From an uncultured Lachnospiraceae bacterium (GTDB taxonomy: Bacteria > Bacillota > Clostridia > Lachnospirales > Lachnospiraceae), in the NCBI GenBank assembly GCA_949155905.1, contig CASCWU010000021.1:1-43166 (forward strand): 43,166 bases of DNA. Reading direction: 5' to 3'. Shown in pieces: positions 1-6,956 of this stretch. The first letter of the stretch is position 1. Every line of letters starts with the position of its first letter. The notes beneath the pieces were generated by a model, which saw nothing but the letters and a program-made list of their open reading frames with translations, had not been told where the DNA came from and did not search any database. The position numbers were made by a program, and so were the translations under genes.

Positions 1-350
1 GGATAACGTCCGGTGGAGGCGACTCCAAGGCCAGTGCAACAGAAATATACCGCCGTGGATGCGGGAATCCCCGCCTCTGCGGTAAGGGTGGAAAGGTGGT
101 GTAAGAGACCACCGTCCTGCTGGTGACAGCAGGAGCCATGTAAACCCCATCCGAAGCAAGACCGAACGGAAGCGATACGGCGGCCCGCCGTGCTTCGGGT
201 AGGTCGCTAGAGCCTGACGGTAACGTCAGGCGCAGATAGATGACCATCACGGCAGTATATCGCAATAAATTACGATATCGTAATTTATTACGGTACGTGG
301 TATCTGCCACGACAGGCTGCCGGACAGAACCCGGCTTATCGTGCTGCTTG
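1..350 (+). ncRNA. rnpB: RNase P RNA, class A, 5' end missing
   Basis: This is the catalytic RNA of RNase P, which matures tRNA 5' ends. The visible part carries the family's conserved stretches in order: the CCAGTGCAACAGAAA block near 32-46, GGTGGTGTAAGAGACCACC near 97, GTAAACCCCATCCGAAGCAAGACC near 140 (split here only for description), AGGTCGCTAGAGCC near 202, AGATAGATGACCATCAC near 234 and the hallmark ACAGAACCCGGCTTATCG near 324. About the first 55-60 bases (P1-P3 5' strands) lie before the window. The extra hairpin between the last two blocks fits helix P19, found in class A RNAs. The exact 3' end is uncertain by several bases because its P1 partner is not visible. Confidence 0.96.
264..289. 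repeat. 26-bp perfect palindrome in the P19 hairpin of rnpB
   Basis: Positions 264-276 and 277-289 are exact reverse complements, with the centre at GATATC. It sits where class A RNase P RNAs have the variable P19 helix. It is very AT-rich compared with the GC-rich core around it. As RNA it would form a long hairpin needing an imperfect tip, since no unpaired loop is left. Confidence 0.8.
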
Positions 351-368
351 AATTTTACCATTGATCTA

Positions 369-408
369 AAAAGCCCTGTCTGATAAAAAATAACCAGACA
401 GGGCTTTT
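369..408. terminator. Rho-independent terminator between rnpB and the FMN-binding gene
   Basis: A 14-bp perfect stem (369-382 with 395-408, AAAAGCCCTGTCTG and its complement) closes a 12-base AT loop. T-rich sequence follows on the plus strand (405-417) and an A-run precedes it, so it can serve both rnpB and the convergent gene ending at 418. Confidence 0.9.
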
Positions 409-417
409 CGTTTTTTC

Positions 418-960
418 TTACTGAATCACCTGATCATGCAGGAAAAAATAAGCATTGTTGATAATCTTTGCCACTCCCTTAGAGGAAATCGTCGCAGCCG
501 TTACGGAATCAAAGCCTGTAGCGGTTAAACCGGTATCCTCTTCCGGCGCCTTAGGGTTCTTTGGAAGCAGCCCGCCTACGGTTACAGGTGCGGCGATGCC
601 ATCAAACTGGCTGACGAATTCATCGTCTGCGATTTTAGAACCAAGACCCTTTGTCTCGCTCTGTTCTACCACCTTCATCTTCAGGACATTCTCTCCGGCC
701 GGATCAAATACCACTGCAAGCTCGATATTTGCCGATTCATTGTAGCCAACACCGACTGCATGCACGATGTAGTTTCCGTCCTTACTCTGCTCTAAGGCTG
801 TCACCTGATAGGTCTCAGCATCCAGCCCGCCGATGTCCACGGCGTCTCCTTCAAACAGCTTGTTGGAATTGTCCTTTGTCGCAGCTGCTGCCACGATCAC
901 CCCTGCTGAGCAAAGCAGCATAACGACGAAACCCACAATCTTTGTCACCATTTTGTTCAT
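418..960 (-). CDS. Membrane-anchored FMN-binding protein (RnfG/NqrC-like domain)
   Basis: A 180-residue protein with an N-terminal membrane anchor or signal (residues 8-27) followed by an FMN-binding domain. Residues 102-108 (ETKGLGS) match the conserved ETPGLG-type loop of RnfG/NqrC, and DSVTAATISS (151-160) holds the [ST]-x-A-T flavinylation motif, with Thr157 as expected FMN attachment site. Such domains carry covalent FMN outside the membrane and pass electrons. I chose the ATG at 960 because AAAGGAG lies just upstream; an upstream in-frame extension to 1074 has no ribosome site. The divergent neighbour encodes ApbE, the enzyme that installs this FMN. No Rnf or Nqr subunits are nearby, so its electron partner is unknown. 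Confidence 0.9.
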   Translation of the reverse strand: MNKMVTKIVGFVVMLLCSAGVIVAAAATKDNSNKLFEGDAVDIGGLDAETYQVTALEQSKDGNYIVHAVGVGYNESANIELAVVFDPAGENVLKMKVVEQSETKGLGSKIADDEFVSQFDGIAAPVTVGGLLPKNPKAPEEDTGLTATGFDSVTAATISSKGVAKIINNAYFFLHDQVIQ

Positions 961-1009
961 GTCACCAATCTCCTTTGATCTCATTGTTTCTAACCAATAC
1001 CTATTGCCT

Positions 1010-1038
1010 ATCATAGCAGATTTTGTTTCTTTTGTAAA
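1010..1038 (-). promoter_or_regulatory. Promoter for the FMN-binding gene
   Basis: On the minus strand TTTACA (1033-1038) is followed after 17 bases by TATGAT (1010-1015), 50 bases before the ATG at 960. This is a sigma-A-type match read by eye. Confidence 0.6.
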
Positions 1039-1047
1039 GGGAGTTTC

Positions 1048-1075
1048 TTGACTTTTGGCACAAAGACAGTACAAT
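1048..1075 (+). promoter_or_regulatory. Promoter for apbE
   Basis: TTGACT (1048-1053), 16 bases, then TACAAT (1070-1075), about 31 bases before the apbE ATG. It lies back to back with the minus-strand promoter at 1010-1038, so the two genes are likely co-regulated. Confidence 0.6.
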
Positions 1076-1106
1076 AAAAATAACTATTTAAGAAAGGATT
1101 TTATTT

Positions 1107-2507
1107 ATGAAGATTACCGCCTCAAAACGATTCTCCCTTCCGTTTCTCTTTTGTTCCCTGTTCCTTGTGCTTTTTGCTCTCCTTCTGCTCTCCGGCTGCC
1201 ATTCTTCTGCCGGAGAAAAAACAAACCAGGAAGCAGACGCTGGCAGTCCCACTCCCCTTCCTCTGCTTTCCAAACCGCTCAGCCGTTCGGACTTCCTGTT
1301 AGATACGATCATCACGATCACCTTGTATGATCGGGGAAACGACGCGTTGCTTGAGGAATGCTTTGCTCTCTGCCAGAAATATGACGCGCTTTTTAACCGG
1401 ACAGAGGCAACCAGCGACATCGGCCGTCTGAACCAGGCAGAGGAATTTCCGGTTCTCGTATCCCCGGAAACCGCAGAGCTTCTCTCTCTGGCTCTCTCCT
1501 ACAGCGAATGCTCCGAGGGCGCTTTTGACCTGACGGTTGCCCCGCTGACCTCTCTGTGGGATTTTACCTCCCTCCAGCCGGTAAAGCCTTCTGATTCGGC
1601 TATCCAACAGGCTCTCAAGCATATCGGCTACCAGACGATTCGGCTTAACGGCTGTGCTGTCACCCTGGACGACCCAAAGGCGGCGATTGATTTAGGCGGG
1701 ATTGCAAAGGGCTATATTGCAGATAAGCTCAAGGAACATCTGCTCTCCAGGGGAGTAGAAAGCGCAGTCATTTCCCTTGGCGGCAATGTCTTATGTGTTG
1801 GCGGAAAAAGCAGCGCATCCTCTGCTTCCGCCTCTCCGCCAGCCGTCTCCGGCTTTCGGATCGGTATCCAAAAACCATTTGAGGACAACAGTAAAACAAT
1901 AGCAGCCTTAGAAATCCGCGATTGCTCCGTTGTTTCATCAGGTGTCTACGAACGATGCTTCTGGCAGGATGGTCAGTTTTATCACCATATCCTCAACCCA
2001 AAAACAGGCTATCCTTATGACAATGGCCTGATCGCCGTCACCATTATCAGTCCCAAATCCGCAGACGGCGACGCACTGAGTACGGTCTGCTTTGCATTAG
2101 GCCTAAAAGACGGAATGGCGCTGATTGATTCCCTACCAGATACCTATGCCATTTTTATAACGGAAGATGAAGAACTGCACTATTCCGACGGCTTTTTGGA
2201 GGAACTTACTGTCCTTTCCAAAACTCAGTCAGCTTTCCGGCCAGTTCTGGTTTCGTCACAACCTCATACGGATACCATTCCCGCGGGAACAGGCTCTGAT
2301 GATCCGGTCTTAAAAAGCGGTCGTCAAGCAGCAAAATCACACCTCGATCCTCGGTCGTACGAATCACACGTCCGGCAGACTGCAGTACCTTATTCATCCC
2401 ACCATAAAGATACGCATACGCAAAACCTGCCCGCTTCGTCTCTTCATAATACTCCCGGAACAGCTCCCGTTCCCGACAGACCATCGGAATCCCTGTACCG
2501 ACGATAG
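1107..2507 (+). CDS. apbE: FAD:protein FMN transferase, lipoprotein, with an unusual C-terminal extension
   Basis: ApbE splits FAD and attaches FMN to Thr in target proteins on the outer face of the membrane. The signal peptide ends in a lipobox (LLSGC, Cys31). The family core is clear: DLGGIAKGYIAD (195-206) for FAD binding, ISLGGN (222-227), HHILNPKTGYP (293-303) and the metal-binding region with DGDALSTVCFALG (320-332). The normal family length ends near residue 372, after HYSDGFLEELTVLSK. Here no stop occurs and the frame runs on for about 94 residues that are Ser/His/Pro/Arg-rich and antisense to the end of the helicase gene. Ribosome site AGAAAGGA precedes the ATG at 1107. Its likely target is the divergent FMN-binding protein. 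Confidence 0.93.
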   Translation: MKITASKRFSLPFLFCSLFLVLFALLLLSGCHSSAGEKTNQEADAGSPTPLPLLSKPLSRSDFLLDTIITITLYDRGNDALLEECFALCQKYDALFNRTEATSDIGRLNQAEEFPVLVSPETAELLSLALSYSECSEGAFDLTVAPLTSLWDFTSLQPVKPSDSAIQQALKHIGYQTIRLNGCAVTLDDPKAAIDLGGIAKGYIADKLKEHLLSRGVESAVISLGGNVLCVGGKSSASSASASPPAVSGFRIGIQKPFEDNSKTIAALEIRDCSVVSSGVYERCFWQDGQFYHHILNPKTGYPYDNGLIAVTIISPKSADGDALSTVCFALGLKDGMALIDSLPDTYAIFITEDEELHYSDGFLEELTVLSKTQSAFRPVLVSSQPHTDTIPAGTGSDDPVLKSGRQAAKSHLDPRSYESHVRQTAVPYSSHHKDTHTQNLPASSLHNTPGTAPVPDRPSESLYRR

Positions 2508-4707
2508 CCGCCCCGATAAGCCGCTCTCCGGTCAGATCGATTCCCTCACTGAAAATCCCGCCCATAACACAGCACCCCAGCAGGGTTCCTTCGGTATTGG
2601 CAGAAAACGCAGCCAGAAACTCCTCTCTCTCTAACTCCTCCATCCCGCTTTTCTGTATCAAAATCCGTATCTGCTCTGGCTGTGCGCTGCGCGCCGCAAG
2701 CACCTTTTCTATCAAAGGAAGCATGGTTTCCATATATTGATACGATGGAAAAAACGCCATATAATTGCCCGCCTTTGCCAGCATCATCGTTCCGATATAG
2801 TCTGCTATCCGCTCGTATTCCTCCTGGTTCCGTCTGGTATAACGGGTACTGACATCCCTCCCTACCACGATCAAACGGTTTTCCGTCTGAAACGGCGACG
2901 GTGCATAGACTGCGTAATCCTCTTCCTCCCCGCCAAGCTGCTCCTTATAATACCGAATCGGCAGCAGAGTTGCAGAAAAAAATATCGTGCTTCTTCCTTT
3001 TTTCAGGCATTGCGCCAAATTAGAGGAAGGATCCATACATTGCAGATGCAAGGCAAAGCTTCCGTTTTCCTGATGTTCCGCATAAATCTGATATTTTTCA
3101 TCCAGACACTCATAGATATTTAAAAAATGCCGGATATGAAAATACAGCTCCAACACCTGTTCCCGTCCGTCAAATACCCGATGCTCCTCCAAAAATTCCT
3201 CATATGCCCCTAAGGTACGCTGCAAATGCTCCGGAAACTCCGTCATATAGGGAATGATCATCGCTTCCTCACATTCTCGCTTATAATGCAGCAAATCCTG
3301 ATTGCATACCATCAGACGTTCTGCCAATAATCGTCCCCGTCCCTCAATAAAACGCCTTACCGCCAGAAAATCCTCCTTGACCAGAGTGGCACTATACATC
3401 TCTCTGGCACGATCCACCAGGTTGTGCGCCTCATCCACCAAAAAGAGATACTCTCCGCCATTGCCTTCAAAAAAACGCTTTAAGTACACCCTCGGATCAA
3501 ATACATAATTATAATCTCCAATTATCACATCCGCCCAGGTAGCCGTATCCAGACACATCTCAAACGGGCAGACCTGATGCTTTTTTGCATACTCCAAAAT
3601 CATTTCCCGATCTACCCTGGATTCATGCACCAGCAGATCAAAAACCGCTGCATTCACCCGGTCAAAATGTCCCTTGGCACGCTCACAGGCTCCCGGATTG
3701 CAGTCCGGCCGCTCCAACAGGCAAAGCTTCTCCTTGGAAGTAATTGTCACTGTAATCGCCTGCAGACCACGCTCTGTCAGCAGATCCATCGTCCGCTCTG
3801 CCACCGTTCTGGCAATCGTTTTTGCCGTCAGATAAAACAGCTTCTCCGCCAGTCCCTCTCCCATCGCCTTCACTGCCGGATAAACAGTCGAAATCGTCTT
3901 TCCTACTCCGGTCGGCGCTTCGATAAACAGCTTTTTTTTCCGCAAAATCGTCCGGTATACCCCTGCCGCCAAATCCTTCTGCCCCGGACGGTAATCAAAC
4001 GGAAACGCCAGCCCTCGTATGCTCTCATTTCTGGCCTCCTGATGCGCCTGCTCCCAGGCAATCCATTTTCCGTACTCCTGAATCAATGATAAAAACCAGT
4101 CCTCTAATTCCTCATACTGCCAGGTGCTGTTAAAGTATTTCAGCCTTTCGGTCTCCAGGTTGCAGTAGGTCATTTGAATGTCGATCTGCGTATGTTCTAT
4201 CTGTGTATGTTCTATTTGTGTATATTCTTTTTTGCGGGCAAAGAGATATAAATAGGCATAGCACTTTGCCTGTGCCAGATGTACTCCAACCGGCTCTAAG
4301 AGATGCTCCAAATCCCGGTATACCCCTTTGATTTCGTCAATCATCACGCGATCCGGCTCGATTAAAATACCATCTGCACGGCCCTCCACGGTCAGGGTAA
4401 GCTCCCTCGGCGAACAGGACAGAACCGACGGAACCTGTAATACAAAGGCTTCCGACAGGCTTACCTCTGCCCGATAGTTTTTCGGCATACTTTTTTGTAT
4501 CTTTCGATGGATACGGCTGCCCTCCTGCATCGCGTCCGCGTCTCCTACTCCGCTTCCTCTGGTATTGTCAAGGTCGCCCCCGCGGAGAATGAACTCGACT
4601 AATTTCCGGACAGAAACCTTGCTTTGCATGGCTTCCCGGAAGGCCTTCTCCTGGCTGATATCCTGGTTTGACTTCTTTTTTTCGACTATGCTACTTTTTT
4701 CCGCCAT
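2206..4707 (-). CDS. PD-(D/E)XK nuclease fused to DinG/XPD-like iron-sulfur helicase
   Basis: An 833-residue DNA repair-type protein. Residues 60-155 look like a PD-(D/E)XK nuclease: GRADG with Asp112, DEIKG with Glu125 and Lys127, and QAKCYAY (146-152). The helicase part has Walker A APTGVGKT (264-271), VDEAH (424-428), five cysteines in the arch (329, 336, 341, 380, 385) suited to a 4Fe-4S cluster as in XPD and DinG, and late motifs SEGIDL and QSAGRVIR. The family is superfamily 2, 5'-3'. AAGGATG lies just before the ATG at 4707. The last 302 bases overlap the 3' end of apbE in antisense. A 15-bp triplicated repeat lies between nuclease and helicase. Substrate is unknown; single-strand or repair intermediates are inferred from family. 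Confidence 0.9.
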   Translation of the reverse strand: MAEKSSIVEKKKSNQDISQEKAFREAMQSKVSVRKLVEFILRGGDLDNTRGSGVGDADAMQEGSRIHRKIQKSMPKNYRAEVSLSEAFVLQVPSVLSCSPRELTLTVEGRADGILIEPDRVMIDEIKGVYRDLEHLLEPVGVHLAQAKCYAYLYLFARKKEYTQIEHTQIEHTQIDIQMTYCNLETERLKYFNSTWQYEELEDWFLSLIQEYGKWIAWEQAHQEARNESIRGLAFPFDYRPGQKDLAAGVYRTILRKKKLFIEAPTGVGKTISTVYPAVKAMGEGLAEKLFYLTAKTIARTVAERTMDLLTERGLQAITVTITSKEKLCLLERPDCNPGACERAKGHFDRVNAAVFDLLVHESRVDREMILEYAKKHQVCPFEMCLDTATWADVIIGDYNYVFDPRVYLKRFFEGNGGEYLFLVDEAHNLVDRAREMYSATLVKEDFLAVRRFIEGRGRLLAERLMVCNQDLLHYKRECEEAMIIPYMTEFPEHLQRTLGAYEEFLEEHRVFDGREQVLELYFHIRHFLNIYECLDEKYQIYAEHQENGSFALHLQCMDPSSNLAQCLKKGRSTIFFSATLLPIRYYKEQLGGEEEDYAVYAPSPFQTENRLIVVGRDVSTRYTRRNQEEYERIADYIGTMMLAKAGNYMAFFPSYQYMETMLPLIEKVLAARSAQPEQIRILIQKSGMEELEREEFLAAFSANTEGTLLGCCVMGGIFSEGIDLTGERLIGAAIVGTGIPMVCRERELFREYYEETKRAGFAYAYLYGGMNKVLQSAGRVIRTTEDRGVILLLDDRFLRPDHQSLFPREWYPYEVVTKPELAGKLTEFWKGQ
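4184..4228 (-). repeat. Three in-frame 15-bp tandem repeats in the helicase gene
   Basis: Units at 4184-4198, 4199-4213 and 4214-4228 read atctgYgtatgttct with a few changes. They encode EYTQI, EHTQI, EHTQI (about residues 161-175), in the link after the nuclease domain. The repeat keeps the frame, so copy-number change by slippage would alter linker length by five residues. Confidence 0.9.
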
Positions 4708-5209
4708 ATCATCACATCCTTATTCTGGAGTACTTCTCTTCTCTTTTCTTTCCTTTTATCTTACCAATAAAATAGGCAGATTGCAAGTTCACAAAAAAGT
4801 TGTTTCCTCTGACCCCATTTCTTTACCACCCACTTTTTTGAAACAAGATAAAATATTGCCTAATATTCGGCTTTTTCTATCTATACAGAGATATTTTAGA
4901 AACTTATTGGATTTTAAGAAAAAGATTCACACAATCACAAGGCCTTATGCTATAATAAAGAAATCACGACAAGCTGATATCCTGATAAGCTATCTAAGCC
5001 ATCCAGGTTTTTACAGCAAAAAAGAAAGGTGTGGTATTGTGACTATATACACAATATTCATTTCCTTGGTTTTTCGGCATACTGTAAGAAACGACAAACA
5101 TAAAACCTTTATTATTTCCTATCATGTGCGAAAGGATACCTCGCTTGCCAACCAGATCGGAACAGATAAAATTCTTTCTTACAAAAAACAAAAGAAAAGG
5201 AGAACTACT
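4708..5209. other. 502-base AT-rich intergenic region upstream of the sigma factor
   Basis: No convincing gene is seen. The sigma factor frame stays open back to 4565, but that part has no good start and overlaps the helicase. Contains the helicase leader next to 4708 and a candidate sigma factor promoter at 5145-5172. A second TATAAT (4951-4956) lacks a matching -35 box. Confidence 0.6.
5145..5172 (+). promoter_or_regulatory. Candidate promoter of the ECF sigma gene
   Basis: TTGCCA (5145-5150), 16 bases, TAAAAT (5167-5172), leaving a short leader of about 30 bases before AAAAGGAG and the ATG at 5210. The -10 box is only a fair match. Confidence 0.4.
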
Positions 5210-5773
5210 ATGTCTTTTGATCCTTCCTTTCCGTCCCAAAATGCCTGGAAACAAGCCGGGGACAGGGAAAAATTTGCCTATCTTTATCAAAACTATCAAT
5301 CCTATATGTATCAGGTTGCCTTCTCTCTCCTGTTCAACTCTACACTGGCCGAGGATGCGGTACAGGAGGCCTTTCTAAAGCTGATACACTATCTGGATTG
5401 TGTAGAAGATGTGGATACTGCCCGCACCAGAAATTACATCAAGGCAATTGTTAAGACTACGGTTTCTAACATGCAAAAAAGGAGCCGGCACGAATCCCTC
5501 TGTGAACCAACCCTTTTTGAAGAATGGTGCAAAGCAGAAACGAATTTACCGGAAGATTTTGTTCTGAAAAAGGAGCTGGCTGGTTATATCCAACAGTTTG
5601 TAATAGAGTTAAAGCCTAAGGAACGAACTTGTATTTATTTGTATTATTTTCAGGAACAAAGCATTCTTCAGATAGCAGCGATTTTGAATATTTCCTCGGC
5701 TGCTGTTAGAAAACGGCTGCAGCGGGGCAGAGAAGCACTGAAGAAACGAATAGAGCAGGAAGGATTGCTTTGA
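5210..5773 (+). CDS. ECF-type RNA polymerase sigma-70 factor
   Basis: A 187-residue sigma factor with only regions 2 and 4. Region 2 covers about residues 20-90, with LAEDAVQEAFLKLI as the core-binding and -10 reading helices. Region 4 covers about 130-180 and ends in a helix-turn-helix, ILQIAAILNISSAAVRKRLQRGREAL. The ATG at 5210 is chosen for AAAAGGAG eight bases upstream; a longer open frame back to 4565 is antisense to the helicase. ECF factors usually have a co-transcribed anti-sigma membrane protein, but none follows here: the gene ends facing the GTPase/radical SAM cluster. What it responds to and what it controls are unknown. Confidence 0.9.
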   Translation: MSFDPSFPSQNAWKQAGDREKFAYLYQNYQSYMYQVAFSLLFNSTLAEDAVQEAFLKLIHYLDCVEDVDTARTRNYIKAIVKTTVSNMQKRSRHESLCEPTLFEEWCKAETNLPEDFVLKKELAGYIQQFVIELKPKERTCIYLYYFQEQSILQIAAILNISSAAVRKRLQRGREALKKRIEQEGLL

Positions 5774-5804
5774 TTGCTTTTTATGGGATGAGGGTCTGAA
5801 AGCG

Positions 5805-5835
5805 AGCAGAGAGGGCAGAGGCTGTCCTCTCTGCT
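5805..5835. other. Strong hairpin between the convergent sigma gene and the cluster end
   Basis: AGCAGAGAGG (5805-5814) pairs perfectly with CCTCTCTGCT (5826-5835) around an 11-base loop. Neither strand has a U-run after the stem, so it is not a classic terminator. It may protect 3' ends or stop transcription with help from a factor; function is inferred only from position between two gene ends. Confidence 0.5.
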
Positions 5836-5910
5836 TGGGGTGGAAAAAATTGGAGCAGTCGTCATATCGGAACCAACTGTATCTGACAACGTCATTCTCT
5901 CCTATTTCTA

Positions 5911-6933
5911 TCAAACAGTCATTTCTCTTACTGTTAATTCTGCTTGTTTTATTGTCTCTTCTTTATTTCCCAAAACCTCCTTGATTTCCTTTGTTAAAAT
6001 ACCATCCTCCGTTAAAAGCGGCGTATCAATAATTACCTTTATCATTTGAGCCAATTTCAGGCAGGCAGCTGTTGTTTTCTTTTCCTGTCCGCTAAATAGC
6101 TTCCAATTTCTTTTTCCCCTTTGATTTACAATCTCATCCAGCTTCCTGTTCGCCTGTTGTTGTAAGCTCGCTAGCTGTTTTAATAATCGTTGAATCTGTT
6201 CTGTCTTTTTACAGATTGTCTGTAATTCTACACCTGCGGTCTTTAACTCTTCACTAATCCTTTCCGCTTCTGATAAATTACTATACGCATTGTTTAATTT
6301 TTCCTTTGCTTTTGATCCGAAAATCCCACCTGCAATCAGCAACGCCGGCCCTGCGACAATTCCGCCCAAGACTGCAGTTCCCAAAGCCATGCCGCCTCCT
6401 CCGGCTGCCAAAGCGCCACCTCCGAGCCAAGCCAGGGTAGCGTTAGTCGCCGCAATTCCACTTAGCCCGCTGATAGCAGCTCCGGTGCTGGCCGTCCCAA
6501 GAGCCATCACACCGCCATAAGCACCCCAGCCAAGCAAGGCTCCTGCTCCGATACCAGCCACTCCGCTCGATAATACCTGGACGGCGCTTAACACTGTATT
6601 TTTCATTTCTGCCAGGTTCTCCGTCAGATGTACCATTTCCTCCTGGCCAATGCTTTCCTTCAGATTGATATGCTTGATTTGGGAAAAGCATGCGACAAAG
6701 TCCTTTAATTCCGTCGCGTAAGTTTCCGCTTTTATCCGGCCTAATTCCTGAATCGCTCCGTTTGTCTCCTCCCGGATGCTTCCTACCTCTCTTTCTGCCT
6801 TTCTTAATAAGCGCTCTGCTTCCTCTTGGATACGGTTTGCTTTACTGCTGTCCGCAACTCCTTTTGCTCCCTTGGCAAGCCCTGTAGCACCTGCCGCTGC
6901 CATTCCCAGCAGCACAAACAATGGTACTGCCAT
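5911..6933 (-). CDS. Glycine-zipper membrane protein with flanking coiled coils, last gene of the cluster
   Basis: A 340-residue protein of unknown function. It starts with a hydrophobic segment (MAVPLFVLLGMAAAGATG), then a charged helix (30-75), a long Gly/Ala-rich hydrophobic stretch (about 115-207, many GxxxG-like steps), a second coiled-coil region (207-270) and a basic/acidic tail. The segment ELGRIKAETYATELKDFV before the hydrophobic part looks like a family signature, but I cannot name the family with certainty. The layout, long helices around a hydrophobic hairpin, is shared by membrane-inserting helical proteins including alpha-pore formers; that likeness is architectural only. GGGGGA precedes the ATG. 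It lies 23 bases after the 543-residue gene and is probably co-transcribed. Confidence 0.85.
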   Translation of the reverse strand: MAVPLFVLLGMAAAGATGLAKGAKGVADSSKANRIQEEAERLLRKAEREVGSIREETNGAIQELGRIKAETYATELKDFVACFSQIKHINLKESIGQEEMVHLTENLAEMKNTVLSAVQVLSSGVAGIGAGALLGWGAYGGVMALGTASTGAAISGLSGIAATNATLAWLGGGALAAGGGGMALGTAVLGGIVAGPALLIAGGIFGSKAKEKLNNAYSNLSEAERISEELKTAGVELQTICKKTEQIQRLLKQLASLQQQANRKLDEIVNQRGKRNWKLFSGQEKKTTAACLKLAQMIKVIIDTPLLTEDGILTKEIKEVLGNKEETIKQAELTVREMTV

Positions 6934-6956
6934 TCCATATTCCCCCTTTGCTTTCC

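Noticed and set aside
4951-4956. TATAAT as the sigma gene promoter
   Set aside because: No acceptable -35 box at 16-18 bases and it lies more than 250 bases before the gene.
4565-5209. N-terminal extension of the sigma factor frame
   Set aside because: It overlaps the helicase start in antisense, has low-complexity translation and no ribosome site; AAAAGGAG marks the ATG at 5210.
4994-5299. Minus-strand open frame across the sigma gene start
   Set aside because: Antisense to the sigma gene, with no ribosome site and no family signs.
6290-6520. Plus-strand Pro/Ala-rich frame
   Set aside because: Antisense to the glycine zipper of the 340-residue protein.
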